A stretch of 64,000 nt of DNA from Escallonia rubra (GCA_033065855.1 JAVXUO010001335.1:248001-312000), one strand, 5' to 3'; shown: positions 36,831 to 48,400, counted from the stretch's first letter. Notes: generated by a model from the letters alone, not told the origin. Translations and numbers: made by a program.

Positions 36831-36970
36831 TTACAAAAAAAAAATTGAAATAAAGACTTTAGATTTGATTCGATGGCCTCTCATAGGTCCATTTTTAAAA
36901 AATTTCAGTACTCGGTCGAAAAATTATCCCTCCGAAAATTATTACAAATGTCATAAAGTTGTACAAAAAA

Positions 36971-39313
36971 TTAAAGGTCCACTGCAGCTTGTTCGTCCTC
37001 ATCTTCGGCGTCACCTTCTTCCCCGTCTTGCAAACCCCCTGAACTTATCCCCAGTGCCTTGTAATGGTTCCGCTTGTCGTGGTCGGTCATTTTGTTGCAC
37101 AATGCACACCTTCGCAGCTTTTTAGGTTGAGTTGCCGTTTCAATAGAGCTTTTCATCCGCGTAGATCTCTTGCGGCCTTTCGTTTGCGATATAATTGGAT
37201 CCAACAAACGGATATCATTGTCGTCTTCCTCCTCCGGCTCGTCATCTTCTGATACCCCCGTCGTAGGCTCGGTGTCAATCGCATTGGTGACTGAAGCTGC
37301 TTCCAACTGGTCGACGATGGGCTCTTGTTGCTGAGCTACCTCGAGGAGATGTTTATAACCGACCATTGTAGCAGCACCCTTTACGGACAAACGGGTGAAC
37401 ATCGTCACCAGATGATTATACCGCAACGTCTCTGATTCTTCAAAGTCAGTATACGGGTGCTCCGGAAAGGAAATGGTACCGTGCAACCTGTTTGCACCTT
37501 TTGTCCACCGTGGCAAGACGTATTTATCGGGGATTGTCCTGATATTCTTCTGGGTGAAAAACCGCAGAACGTGTCTACACAGGATGCCATGGAACTCAAA
37601 CTTCTTGCAAACACATGTCACCGAGTCCGTCAATGTGTCGTGGCTCACCGTATACATTCTGCGCAGCTTCTCAGGGACGAGGTCATTCACGAGCGAATAA
37701 ACCTTGTACTCACGCGTAGACATTTCTGCCACCTTGTTTATACTGTATCGTCCGGATTTTCGCAGCTCTACTTGGTATAGCAAGAAGATCTCCTTCGTAT
37801 AGACTTTGGCACCGTTCAGCTCCAGCGGGGTCTCGAGCAACGTTCTCCTTTGTTTGTACGTTGTTGCAAAGTCGGCAGCCCTTTCTTTTACGAACAACGA
37901 AGCTACCGCTTTTTGTGCGGATGCAACGAAAGTCTTCAAATTGGTAGCTGTACCCACATAACTATCGAACGTGGCATTCATGGATTCACTCCTGCCCGTC
38001 GTTTTCATGCCCGCTGAAAAATACCTCCTCGTGTAAACGCCAATCCATTGCTCTTTGCGCTCGTACAAGTGCTGGAGCCACTCGTTGTCTTGCAATGAGT
38101 AATCCCGAACAAGCTTTTCCCACCTCTCCTCGAATTCCTCAATCGTTAACGACTTGAGGACGCACTTGTCAAAATCCTGTTTAAAGTCTTGATACTTTGC
38201 GTACACGTGATGCAGCCGTTCCGGGTATTTGTTGCTTATGTGCCAGGTGCACAAGTTGTGCCGAGTGTCTGGGAAGACGGTCGCAATAGCCTTCTTCATT
38301 GCCAAATCTTGATCGGTGATGATCACTTTGGGTGCTTTGAAGTTCATTGCTTCCAGCCACGTCCTAAACAACCATTCAAAAGAACTCTCGGTCTCGTCCC
38401 TTAACAAGGCGAACCCGAACAGGATGGAGTGATAATGATGATTGACCCCCGTGAAAGGGGCGAACGGCATCGAGTACTTGTTGGTACGGTATGTGGTGTC
38501 GAACGTCACGACATCCCCAAAATGCTTATAAGCAAGCCTCGAACGACCGTCGACCCAAAAAATTGTGCTAACTCGATGCTCGTCGTCAAGTTTATAATCG
38601 AAGGTCAACTGCGGGTCCTCCATCTGCATCCGTTTCAATAGGCTCATTGTGGCTTGAGCATCATTGAGGTCATACGCGGCTCGTCTATGGGTTCGGACCG
38701 CGTTACGAACGTCTGTCGTGTTAAAGGTCAAATTTTGAATTCCCCCAGCCTGTTCAGCAAGAACATTAATCATGTCGGTAGGTCCTAGTCGCGCATTGCT
38801 CATTGTGTGAATTAGGCTCCTCGCGACCTTACCCATCTTCTTGTGTTGATGCATCTGACTCACCTTAGAAGGGGTTACTAACGGGTGATTGTGTGCCAGT
38901 TCCAGGCTGGTAATAAGCCAATGGTCTTGCTTGGGTTTGTAGCTTACGAACATCTTGACCTGGCAATTTGTGCGCTCAAAGCAGTCCCGTCTTCTACGCG
39001 GATATCCTATTTCGTCATCACTGTCATCATTGCCTACGCGTGTCTCATTTTGCACTGGGTTTCTGCTCCTATGGCACTCGTATAAGCGAGAGCATATCTT
39101 TCTCGTTATGGTGCTCGTTCTTGAAGTCTTTATTCTAATGCCAAAACCAACCCTCAATGAATACGCTCGAAAACATTCTTCAGCTTCTTCCAACGTAGCA
39201 AATGTTCGTCCTAGATACGGATCACTAGCATCTACGGGGACGTTGGAGCTCGACACGAAATCAGACATTGTGAAACAAGAGCTGTGTAGAAATAGACTAC
39301 GCTTAACAATCAA
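36971..39313 (-). CDS. Intact FAR1/FHY3-type MULE transposase
   Basis: One uninterrupted intronless frame of 780 codons; the better start may be the second Met (MSDFVSSS, 39268). Domains by residue: FAR1 DNA-binding domain about 40-146 (EEAEECFRAYSLRVGFGIRI, ICSRLYECHR, NCQVKM, LAHNHPL); MULE DDE core with D272 (VVTFDTTY), D334 (ITDQDLAMK), CTWH at 355-358 and E443 (TTGRSESMNATFD); SWIM zinc finger C567, C569, C579, H581; a basic SQTKGRKR segment and a C-terminal CALCNKMTDHDKRNH cluster; an acidic end. It should cut and rejoin element ends by recognising the TIRs. All catalytic residues are present, so the element could be active if expressed. Host FAR1/FHY3 transcription factors descend from such transposases, but the location inside matched TIRs makes this a transposon gene. 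Confidence 0.93.
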   Translation of the reverse strand: MIVKRSLFLHSSCFTMSDFVSSSNVPVDASDPYLGRTFATLEEAEECFRAYSLRVGFGIRIKTSRTSTITRKICSRLYECHRSRNPVQNETRVGNDDSDDEIGYPRRRRDCFERTNCQVKMFVSYKPKQDHWLITSLELAHNHPLVTPSKVSQMHQHKKMGKVARSLIHTMSNARLGPTDMINVLAEQAGGIQNLTFNTTDVRNAVRTHRRAAYDLNDAQATMSLLKRMQMEDPQLTFDYKLDDEHRVSTIFWVDGRSRLAYKHFGDVVTFDTTYRTNKYSMPFAPFTGVNHHYHSILFGFALLRDETESSFEWLFRTWLEAMNFKAPKVIITDQDLAMKKAIATVFPDTRHNLCTWHISNKYPERLHHVYAKYQDFKQDFDKCVLKSLTIEEFEERWEKLVRDYSLQDNEWLQHLYERKEQWIGVYTRRYFSAGMKTTGRSESMNATFDSYVGTATNLKTFVASAQKAVASLFVKERAADFATTYKQRRTLLETPLELNGAKVYTKEIFLLYQVELRKSGRYSINKVAEMSTREYKVYSLVNDLVPEKLRRMYTVSHDTLTDSVTCVCKKFEFHGILCRHVLRFFTQKNIRTIPDKYVLPRWTKGANRLHGTISFPEHPYTDFEESETLRYNHLVTMFTRLSVKGAATMVGYKHLLEVAQQQEPIVDQLEAASVTNAIDTEPTTGVSEDDEPEEEDDNDIRLLDPIISQTKGRKRSTRMKSSIETATQPKKLRRCALCNKMTDHDKRNHYKALGISSGGLQDGEEGDAEDEDEQAAVDL

Positions 39314-39904
39314 ATGGCATTTCTAACTGAAAATATTACCTAAAAATTACCTTGGCGAATAGACCAATTTAGGATGACAAACATACGGTATGCATAATCT
39401 CAAAAGTGTCTCCAAATTAACAATTATTAATTTATTGAACATAACAAATTTAAATTAGTAAGATAAATAGACGAATTCATCATGCCAAAAAATCGAATTA
39501 AACTATAATGAATTAAATATAAAGTTAACAAATTATACCTTTTTGATGAACATCATGTCTAGAACATCACAAAAAATCTAGAGTATAAAATCACAAATTG
39601 ATGAATACAGTGACAAATTTCTAGAACATCAAGAAAACTTGAAGCAAACTTACCTTGCTTGAGCGAAGCTTGAAGCAAGTGTTACTCGAAGCTTGAAGGC
39701 AGCTGAAAATGGAAGCGAGTCCGAAGGAGAAGAAAATTGTGCTGAAAGAAAATTGAGTAGAAGAAAATTGTGCTGAAAGAAAATTGAGTAGGTTTTGGGG
39801 ATGGGCAATACTGTCCGCTATACTGTGTAGCGGACAGCATTGCCGACAACAAGTCACACTTGTGTCAAACAAGTCACACTTGTGTCAGAATTACATAGTT
39901 GTGA
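39314..39904. promoter_or_regulatory. Upstream region of the transposase
   Basis: AT-rich non-coding DNA between the transposase start and the right TIR. It contains an AGAAAATTG(TG/AG)-type short direct repeat (about 39730-39790) and one palindrome at about 39811-39833 (GTCCGCTATACTGTGTAGCG). No CDS. Confidence 0.5.
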
Positions 39905-40160
39905 CAGTCGTCCGCTGGACAGTGTAGCGGACTACTTTTTGTCGGACGATGTGGGCCCAAGAATGTCGTCCGCTACACAGTCTAGCGGACGGGTGAGCGA
40001 GGGCAAGATGGTAAAAAGGTCCGTCCGCTACACTATGTAGCGGACGACTGACAGCGCCGCAAAAAAAAGTGATATGGGCCGTCCATCCCGAAGGGATGGA
40101 CGGCCAGATCGCGCTAGCAAGATATCCTATTTGGCATGCGCTGTCAAGGGATCAGCTCCC
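39905..40160 (-). repeat. Right TIR of the 9.0 kb MULE
   Basis: About 256 bp, the inverted partner of 31136-31381. Contains the hairpin at 40077-40105 and palindromes near 39908, 39968 and 40022. Ends ...GGGATCAGCTCCC at 40160 and abuts TA repeats. Confidence 0.92.
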
Positions 40161-40177
40161 TATATATATATATATAT

Positions 40178-41277
40178 GGGTAAATTACACACGGCACCCC
40201 TGAGGTTTACCCTAAATTACACACGGCTTGGCCTAAGAATTTTTGTTACACTAAGCCCCCTGTAGTTTGTCATTTTATTACATAAGACCCATTTCCGTTA
40301 GGGCACCGTGAGAAAAAAATAGGGCAACATTGGTTTATTACGATATACCGAAAATACCCTTATGTGTTCCTCTTCCCTCTCACCAGAAAAAGCCAAGTTA
40401 TCGCCGCCACTTCTGCCCGCCATCACTGGCGACGCTGCATCACGGAGAGAGCAGGGGAAGGGAGAACACGCTGCATCACGGATGCCTCTCTCTCTCTCTC
40501 TCTCACTGGATGACGGCGACTCATCATTCGGCGTCTCGTCGCGGCCGAAGGAGTCGATCACCACCGCGAACCCATCGTTCGACGATGGCGACGTCGCCAC
40601 CAAGGACATCCACATGACCTCACATCTCTCCATCCACATCTTCCTGATTGAATTGATCTACACCTCACTTGTGTGAGAGATTCATCAGGAAAAACCCTAT
40701 TTTTGATGCAATCTCCTCACAAATCAATTCCCAAAGTACACTTATACCTACCCAATGAAATGAATGGGTAGTCTCCTGTGAACAGGGGAAAGACTGAGAG
40801 AGAGAGAGCGGCGGCGGCAGCCACGAGGTAGACCACCGGCAACTCTGGCGACCGCCGGTGACGACGGGCCTCACCTTCGGCAGATCTTTGAAGAGGGGAT
40901 AGACTAAGAGAGGGAACAACGGAGACCATCGAAGACCACCGGCTCCTCGTTCGGCGTCTCGTCGCTGTCGGAGGATTCAATTGTCGCCTGGATAACAACG
41001 GCATCTCGGGCATCTCGTCGCGACCGGAGGAGTCGATCGTCGCCGCAAACCCGTCGTTCGATCGGCGACGGCGGCGCCACCACCAAAGACATCCACATCG
41101 ATCCCCTCACCTCCCTCTACATCCGCATCTTCCTCCCAAACACCTGCCTCGGCTTTGATCTCAAATCTAAAGCCGCTAGGGGTTAGGGCAGGGACGAAAG
41201 GATCAAATTCGAATTTCGGATCCATTCCGAAAGATCAGAGCTCCAGCCTCCACCTTTCCTTGGCATTAATTTGATCC

Positions 41278-41310
<33 letters not shown>

Positions 41311-41477
41311 CGAGGGTAAATTGACTTGTTTGTTAGGGGTATGACCGTCATTTCATCAATTTTGTTAACTCTGTTAACGGAAAAATAAAAATATGTAGCT
41401 TAGTGTAATTTTCAAAAGGTAAGGGGGTCCGTGTGTAATTTAGGGTAAACCTCAGGGGGTCCGTGAGTAATTAACCC
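40178..41477. mobile_element. Non-autonomous MULE in the TA tract
   Basis: Termini GGGTAAATTACACACGGCAC and its inverted partner (GAGTAATTAACCC) delimit 1300 bp. The flanks are TATATATAT (40169-40177) and TATATATTA (41478-41486), 8 of 9 matching. The interior is GC-rich and contains a diverged direct duplication (about 40529-40655 and 41010-41135, sharing GGAGTCGATC, CCGTCGTTCGA/CCATCGTTCGA and GACATCCACAT), plus a GA microsatellite. Frames across it match nothing I recognise; it may contain captured host exons. Only the (TA) tract of 17 bp separates it from the 9.0 kb MULE. Confidence 0.85.
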
Positions 41478-41486
41478 TATATATTA

Positions 41487-43026
41487 AGACTCAATAGTCA
41501 TATTAAATCTTAATATTATTCCAGTGAAAATAATTAAATTTAACAATAAGGACCTTATCAAATTTTAGATCATTATTTTGTTTTACAATATCAAAAGTTA
41601 TTTATATATTTTGGATCTATAAATACTTATTCTCATATTATAGTAAGCTTTTTAGAGATATAATTGTCAAAATTGAGTTTGATATTAGTATATCTATCAG
41701 GAAGAGTTTTAGATTATTTAAATATAGTTTTCAAATTATATAAGGCTTACTATCATAGAAATTAACTAATCTAGAGATAAGAACCTCATCTAAGATAATA
41801 CTGACCTTTAGCGGCACTTTTGTATTTGACATATAGTGTTTGTAAACTTTATTTCACATTGAATACATAATGTGATTGTAAGCAATGATATGTTGCACAA
41901 AGAAGCTATTGTAGAAATTCATTCTAAAGTTTTTAATTCAGATTTCAACTAGATTGTCAACGTTAGTAAATTTAAACATGAATCTAACTTGATAAATATG
42001 TTGGTTAAAAATTTTGGCGAATGATTTCCTTATTCTAAACTTTTGCGCTATCATATTGGGTGGTATTGGTTAAATAAAACATCATAATATGTATGTTTCA
42101 TACGAGATTTATTTTTAAAATAGTGTAAATTTAAAACCTTAAGTATGTGAGCATGAGTTAAATTCAACTAATTTTATCTTGAAAATTTTTTGAACAAATA
42201 TTTTTTTATGGTATTTTTATTGTGAGTAATTAAACTCTTAAACATTTTAAATTCTATATTAGTAATATACAAATATATTATGATTTTATGTTAACTTTAA
42301 GGAATTGACGATATTTTTTTGGTGGGACCACGCGACCATCAAATCTAAAAGTATGCAACTATTATTTTTGATGTGTTCTTTATATTACCGTTAATTTAAG
42401 TTTATTGTAATTTAATAAATAAAAAATTATATATATAGATATAGATATAGATATAGACACACACGCACACACACACATAATATAATGATTGCAAAAAAAA
42501 ATTGTATTTATAATATATAACTTTGATAAGCAAATTATAGGAAAAATTTTTGCTTTGATAAGACCACACAATCAACAAAGTTGCTATATCGCATATATGA
42601 GATGGTGAACAAAAATTACATATGTATTTAGAAGGAAAAACGATACAATTTAGGTACTATATTTAAGAATACCCAAAACCTTTAAGATGCAAAAATGTAT
42701 CGTGTAATTCTACAAAACTAACTATAAACATGTTCATTTCTACATAGGGCCCTCGTGATGAATAAAAAAAATTTACTTATATTTAATTAAATTTTTTCAA
42801 AAAAAAACTTGACTAATTAGTAAATCTTAGACAAGTTGTAAGCATTAAATCTTAATTCTGATTACAATGGAATTGATTATAACTATGAGTCGTGATTATT
42901 ATGCGAATTCAATAGCAAGTAGTTCATTAACGCTCGCTCTATAATATTAGCCTAATATGATGACATTTATTATCTTTTACAAGCTCATTATAGTTGTAGA
43001 TATAACCTGACATATTTTGGTATATA
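41487..43026. other. AT-rich stretch without a gene
   Basis: No coding sequence. Contains a compound (TATAGA)n/(CA)n microsatellite near 42430-42476. Confidence 0.6.
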
Positions 43027-43289
43027 AAGGTTATAGAGGAAACAACTCGGGTGGTCCCTGTACTATACGCGTTTTGCCACATTAGTCCCTAAACAAATTT
43101 TTTTTATCTATTTTAGTCCTTAAACATTACGCCGTTTGCCATATTGGTCCTTTTTTCCATTTCCGTCCAAAAATGTCCGTTTGTGGACCCCACACGAGGG
43201 GCACAAAGGACACTTCCCCTCTCTTGGTCATTCCGCTTTCAATTCACTCAGCAGCAGCAGTAGCAGCCGCAGCAGCCGCTCCCTCAGCC

Positions 43290-43600
43290 ATGGCCGCCGA
43301 AGAAGAAAAATCCATCCAAGACGAGCTCTCCCTCCTGATCCTGCTTGCTCGCCGACTGGGTCATCAAATCAGCCTAGGAGACTGAATCCTCCAAGCCCGA
43401 CTGCTCTGAGCTCGCCAAGCAGACCACCCAGCTCGCCCACCTCCTCCGCTTCACCGTCCACCTCGCCTCATCCACCCAGTCTCTCTACGAGCTCCCCCTC
43501 CGCCGCATCGCCTCCGACCTGTCCAAGCACCGGGACTGGGCCCTCGCCCTGGACCGCAAGTGAAAGCATAGCGGCATGCTTCGGCAGGTCCCTTGGTCGT
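43290..43600 (+). pseudogene. Captured fragment of an ARO-type armadillo protein (N-terminal part)
   Basis: Starts MAAEEEKSIQDELSLLILLA. In the adjacent frame it continues LADWVIKSA, stop, ETESSKPDCSELAKQTTQLA, then STQSLYELPLRRIASDLSKH and, after another stop, KHSGMLRQV. This is the N-terminal helical domain of armadillo-repeat-only (ARO) proteins, which act in polar cell growth in the family. One frame change and two stops make it non-functional. Confidence 0.7.
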
Positions 43601-43975
43601 CCCGTCCTCGATCGCCTCCACAAATGCAACCGTACGACCCTCTTCCACGATCGCCTCCTTCCCTTCCCTGATCCCGGCCAGGCTGCTCAGCACCGCCATC
43701 GCCTTCTATGCCAGCCCGGTCCCCCACTCCTCCACCATAGCCACCAGCGGCCTCACCGCACCGGCGGTCACCGCCCTCTCCTTGTTCACTCTCGCCGAAC
43801 AAAGCTTGTTCACTCTCGCCGAACAAAGCTTGTAAAGCGTCATCAAGGCGTCCTTCTTGCCTCTCACCGACCCACTGATCATCAAAGCAACCAACGGCGG
43901 TATCGCTCCACAGGCCCCGATCGAAGCCTTGTGTTTTTGGAGGGAGGAATTGGTTTCTGCCCACCTGAAATGAGG
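43580..43975 (-). pseudogene. Captured armadillo repeats of a U-box (PUB-ARM) protein
   Basis: Minus-strand reading gives SIGACGAIPPLVALMISGSV, RGKKDALMTLYKLC, ERAVTAGAVRPLVAMVEE, then KAMAVLSSLAGIREGKEAIV and VEAIEDGTTKG. These are two to three consecutive ARM repeats of the plant U-box E3 ligase type. LCSARVNK is encoded twice because of an exact 24-bp direct duplication (43786-43833). A stop precedes KAMAVLSS. The fragment lies opposite to the ARO fragment, so two capture events or one rearranged capture are needed. Confidence 0.7.
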
Positions 43976-44192
43976 GTTTCTGGCTGGTGACGGGTAGAGG
44001 AAGGGAAAGGTCCTTTGTGCCCCTCGTGTGGGGTCCACAAACGGACATTTTTTGACGGAAGTTGAGAAAATGACCAATATGGCAAACGGCGTAATGTTTA
44101 AGGACTAAAATAGATAATTTTTTTGTTTAAGGACTAATGTGACAAAACGCGTATAGTACAGGGACCACCGGGGTTGTTTCCTCAAGGTTATA

Positions 44193-45469
44193 TTATGTTG
44201 TGATAAAACAAGTATCATTCATGAGAAAGTATCATTAGATGCATTTAGCAGTTATAAGAACTATAACTTGGCAACAAATAGTAGTCATAGAAGATGTAGA
44301 AAATATTCAACACTCGGAATATAAGGACACGTTATCTTAATCAATTGTGCGTTCTCATTAATAGCAGCTTGCAAGAATGAAAAAAACACATATATACCAA
44401 AATATTGGTAGGTCGTTATCTTAATCAATTTACCAAAAAATAATTCAATAATTAACCTTCCGTACACGGTTGGTCGTCAAAAAAGTTCAAGATAAGACTC
44501 TCATCTAAGGCTAGAGCATCAAGATCGGGAATAGGTCCGGGAACCTCAACTTCCCAAATCCATGGCGTTGGACTTGAAAATTCTGTATCCTCTGTCTTAT
44601 TCTCCCTCCTCCTTTCCTCGATCCACTGCAGTTTCGGACTCGGATTTTGAACGTCCGAGGAACGATTTTCTTCTACGTCCCGAGAAGAACTTTGCGCCAC
44701 AATTTTCGTCACAACTTTGGTCCTCGGTTTCTTCGCAATCGGTTGCGACAAGAAACTAGCGAGAGGAGGGTGGTGGAGAGACTTGTTCTCGCGGCCGGAA
44801 CTCTTTGCGTTCGGCTTTGGGGGTCTACCCCTACCCCGGCCAGACGGACGTGCCATGAAACCACTACTGTGACGAAGCTAAAACTACAGATCCAAAACGT
44901 GAGTACGTATTGGCCTTGGTAGAATGCTTGAACGTTCTCACTAATCCTAGATATCTAGTGTCTTTTTAAGTCTTGTAAGGCACATAATCCTAATCACTGT
45001 GAGAAACATATGAGATCCTAATATAGAATGTTAAAACACGCGTAATCCCAAGACTTGTAAGGACCTTGGGAAACAGAGTCCCAATCACAAAAGGAAGGAA
45101 ACAGAGTCCCAAATCACAATGCATAAGCAACAACAGAAGATGGATCAACTACTACTACCACTTTCTAGGGGTCTACGACTGGTAGTAAGAAGAAAAAAAA
45201 TTCTTCGCCATATAGAAGCTTCCCGAAGAACGTTGTGAAGATTAACGATATTAATTCAAGCCCCAGTACTAGTACAGAGGGAATACCAAACTATCAGCAA
45301 CTGATGAATTAATGCTATATGCATACAACCTGAACTTTGGTGCAAAAATCGAGCACAGATGAGCTGAATATGGCATAATACAAGGTTCAGGATTCATAAA
45401 CAATTGAGTAAGATATAACACACGTTTACAAAGGAAGGCTGCGACTGAAGTGTGTAATGCTGCATGTCA
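44193..45469. other. Spacer between the Pack-MULE and LPAT2, with one unsupported ORF
   Basis: No recognised gene apart from the weak frame at 44452-44856. The stretch next to LPAT2 (45300-45469) is probably its 3' UTR. Confidence 0.45.
44452..44856 (-). CDS. Hypothetical 134-aa protein with AT-hook-like N-terminus
   Basis: I do not recognise this gene. It starts MARPSGRGRGRPPKP, an AT-hook-like RGRPPK core, and the first half is Lys/Arg/Ser-rich. The C-terminal part is acidic (IPDLDALALDESLILNFFDD). No catalytic motif. The ATG gives the longest open frame, but frame length alone is weak support. Similar basic openings occur in the first ORF of some plant LINEs, so this may be a retroelement remnant. 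Confidence 0.3.
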   Translation of the reverse strand: MARPSGRGRGRPPKPNAKSSGRENKSLHHPPLASFLSQPIAKKPRTKVVTKIVAQSSSRDVEENRSSDVQNPSPKLQWIEERRRENKTEDTEFSSPTPWIWEVEVPGPIPDLDALALDESLILNFFDDQPCTEG

Positions 45470-48400
45470 TCACTGCTGTTTATCCTGTCCTGTTCTTGAA
45501 GGCTCTCCCCCGTTCTTGGGCTTCGACGGGACGACCTTGGCAGGGGTTGAGCGCTCTGACTGAGAGAACTGGATCAAAATCTGCATGAGTATCGTGACCA
45601 CGGCCAGGCCAGCTGCCGAGAATGCGATGCCCTTCCATGAAGATAAAAGTGAAGACCACTGGAAGAATTTTAAGGCTCCAAAAACAAGCAAACACGCCCA
45701 AGAGGTGACCACCTGAGGTCAGATAAGCACACAATTAGTTGAAAGAACCGTGACTTTAAAGGACGGCTGATATAATAGAACAACAATCTTACCACAAGGG
45801 ACTTCAAAGGCCGACCAGTATCTTGCAACTCTTGGTCACCAAAGGTGTCCTCGGCTATGTGCTTGTCCAATAACTTATCCTGGTAAGCATACCGCAAGAA
45901 CACGCCATATGAAGTCGGGCAAAAATTACAATAAAAGGCAACCCAATATTCATACTAAATATCACAGTTGTCCAACAGTGTAAGGTTACAATTTAAGTTG
46001 TACTCATTTCATCTCGAGTTGAGTCAAACAGTGAGAACCTTAGTTGCACAAAGCGGGGGCGGGGGCCGGAGCGGGAACGGGGTGGGGGAGCGTAAGCACC
46101 AAGAAGAATCTGAGGTTGTGAGCGGCTTGAATAAATAAATGCGTAAAGAGTATTATCATTTGTTTAGTATAGTTTACATGGCCAGCAACAACAGACAAGA
46201 AGGCTTTAAGGACTTGAAGGAAGAGAGAAACAACTTGTTCCATGCATCTCTATCCAGCTAACAGGATCGAGTTCCCATATTAGCTTGGGACGAGATCCCA
46301 TGGAGCTCCTAACTTGGGATCGCAAAAGCGAGTTTTCGAGAGAGAAACGTCACCATATTAGGAGTTTCCTGCAACTAAGGTGAGAACCATTTATTTCCTT
46401 GTTCATCTCAAGCCATGAATATGACAATGGTGGCCTAAAAGTTTGCCGTGATAGAGGTAATGGAGGCATGATGACCACACCTGAACACATCACTAAGGGA
46501 AGGAGTAATTGATTTGTATTCTCACTATGGAGAGTGGAGCCAGGTTTTGCAAAAACACACCAAAAAGGGAAGAGATATGTTGTAAGGCAGAGAAATAACG
46601 ACAAACGAATAATCACGCACGGGGAACATGCATTTACACACACAGTTGAACCGTTAAATTAAATTTAAATTATAACTAGAGAAAATCATTCAATTAACCA
46701 ACTTTTTTCCGTGTTAAACTGTTAATAGATCCATCACTTAATACATAACGACTATTGATAAACAGACCTCCATCAAAGAGATTAAAATCGTGGAAACATT
46801 ATGTTTACAGAATTTTTATGTGAAAAGGTTAATCATCCAGCTGCATATTTATACATGTCCAACCATTACAGTTCTGGAAGTATTAATAAGAGCTGTGAAA
46901 ACACTTCTTTGTTTTCTGTGAAGTAGAAATCGAATAAACACTTGATATATAACAGGTTTTCTTCTGTAATCTATAGGCCAACTTTGAAAAACAAAAAGGC
47001 AAAGCTTGAAATAGACGAATGAATGGTGAGATGCTTATTAAACAAACAAAGAGAAGTCGTCAAGTAGGTACCTTGGCTACAAAGATGTCTTTGCACCATT
47101 GTGCAACAGAATCATCTGTTTCTGGCAAATCCTTCATCAAGTGCCGCTTGAGGTGGACGTGCACCTGCAAAACTATAAACACTTAAACTAAGAAAATAAA
47201 AAGTGCATCTTGCTATTGTAATCAACTTCCAGACTTCCATATGCAACCTTTTGAATTGACATAAAATAATTCAATTTGGTTGCATGTACACTGGAGATAT
47301 CATCAAATATCGCAGTACTTCACGAATGGGAATCCCAAATTCCAAGGTATGCCATTTAGCTGGCATGCTTAGTTTTCCATTCCATTTTTTCTTTTTTATT
47401 GTTAAAGCAACGATATAAATGTTGGCCTCATTCTCTAACATATTAAGCTTTAGAGCAGGTGATAAAATAGTATTAGAGCTCACCATTGCTCAAGGTCTTA
47501 GGTTTGATTTTTTTTTCCGCTTGCATTTGGCCGCTCTCATACATGTATCATGAAAACTATTTTGTTTGTGCACTTTACAACGGTGCACCTGGAATCAGGG
47601 GCTTGCACACGAGAGGGAGTGTTAGGCCCATCCTCTAACAGCTTAAGGTTTTAGAGCAAATGATAACCTAATACCTTTTTTAAATGTATACTTCCTTCAC
47701 TGAGCATTGCCTCCCATGCTCAACTTCATCAAACGCCATTACGCGTTGTCATGTTATATGTCTTCTAAATAAGAATAACAAGTCCCTAGCATATCATATG
47801 GATGGAAAAGTTAGTATACAAAATAGCACAGTTTTTTGAACAGAGTGAGCCCTGTCACGTGTCAACAGAATCTGGTACTGCAGGGAAAAGAGCAGAGAGA
47901 CTGCAATCCCTGATCCCGCCCTAAGCTCAGGGCATGACCACGCTTCACATCCATCTTTCTCTTAACTTTTCCAATTCTTAAGAAGAACTATAAAATGCCT
48001 CCAATAATCTGAAGCCACAGCGAGGAAATTTTTTTAACCCTCATCGAGCTCTTGAAATAATCTGCACAACTATGTTACTCTGATGGGATACAAGCGTATA
48101 CAACTACGTTTGTCCAAACTCAAACAACACTAAAAAATTTCACCAAAAATGACCTCAATGTGAAACAACATAAGAGGAACTTTAAAAATCTCATTCAAAT
48201 GCTACAAAACATTGCCATTAACCAAGATTAACATCTTATGTATGCTTACCACAGAATGTTGCCCCTTGAAAATTCTTAGCATCGTAGGCGCAGGAGAACT
48301 TTTGGGAATAGCAACTGTTACATCGTAAATGGCTGGAACAAATGAGCGCATATGACTTACTGCTGTAACAAACCCCTGAAGAAACAGATTAATTCAAGTA

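Larger units (their letters stand above)
31136..40160. mobile_element. 9.0 kb Ulp1-bearing (KI-like) MULE with PMD, B3 and FAR1-type transposase
   Basis: Matching terminal inverted repeats (31136-31381 and 39905-40160), both starting GGGAGCTGATCCCTTGACAG, enclose 9025 bp. Gene order: PMD gene and Ulp1-type protease on the plus strand (31864-35058); convergent B3 gene (36483-36013) and transposase (39313-36971) on the minus strand. Both flanks are TA repeats, so the target duplication cannot be read clearly (8 or 10 bp of TA would fit). Palindromes GTCCGCTACA-N3-TGTAGCGGAC occur in both TIRs and in two internal arrays. MULEs that carry Ulp1-like proteases are known (Kaonashi type). I infer autonomy from the intact transposase and near-identical TIRs. 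Confidence 0.9.
43036..44183. mobile_element. Pack-MULE with two captured armadillo-gene fragments
   Basis: Termini GAGGAAACAACTCGGGTGGT and the inverted GAGGAAACAACCCCGGTGGT delimit 1148 bp with TIRs of about 170 bp (GGTCCCTGTACTATACGCG and CGTTTGCCATATTGGTC). An exact 9-bp duplication AAGGTTATA flanks it (43027-43035 and 44184-44192). The GC-rich interior holds two gene fragments facing each other: an ARO-like N-terminus on the plus strand and U-box/ARM repeats on the minus strand. No transposase. It is a textbook Pack-MULE. Confidence 0.93.

Noticed and set aside
36971-39313. Domesticated FAR1/FHY3 host transcription factor
   Set aside because: It is intronless and lies inside a matched TIR pair with other element genes, so a transposon gene is the simpler reading.
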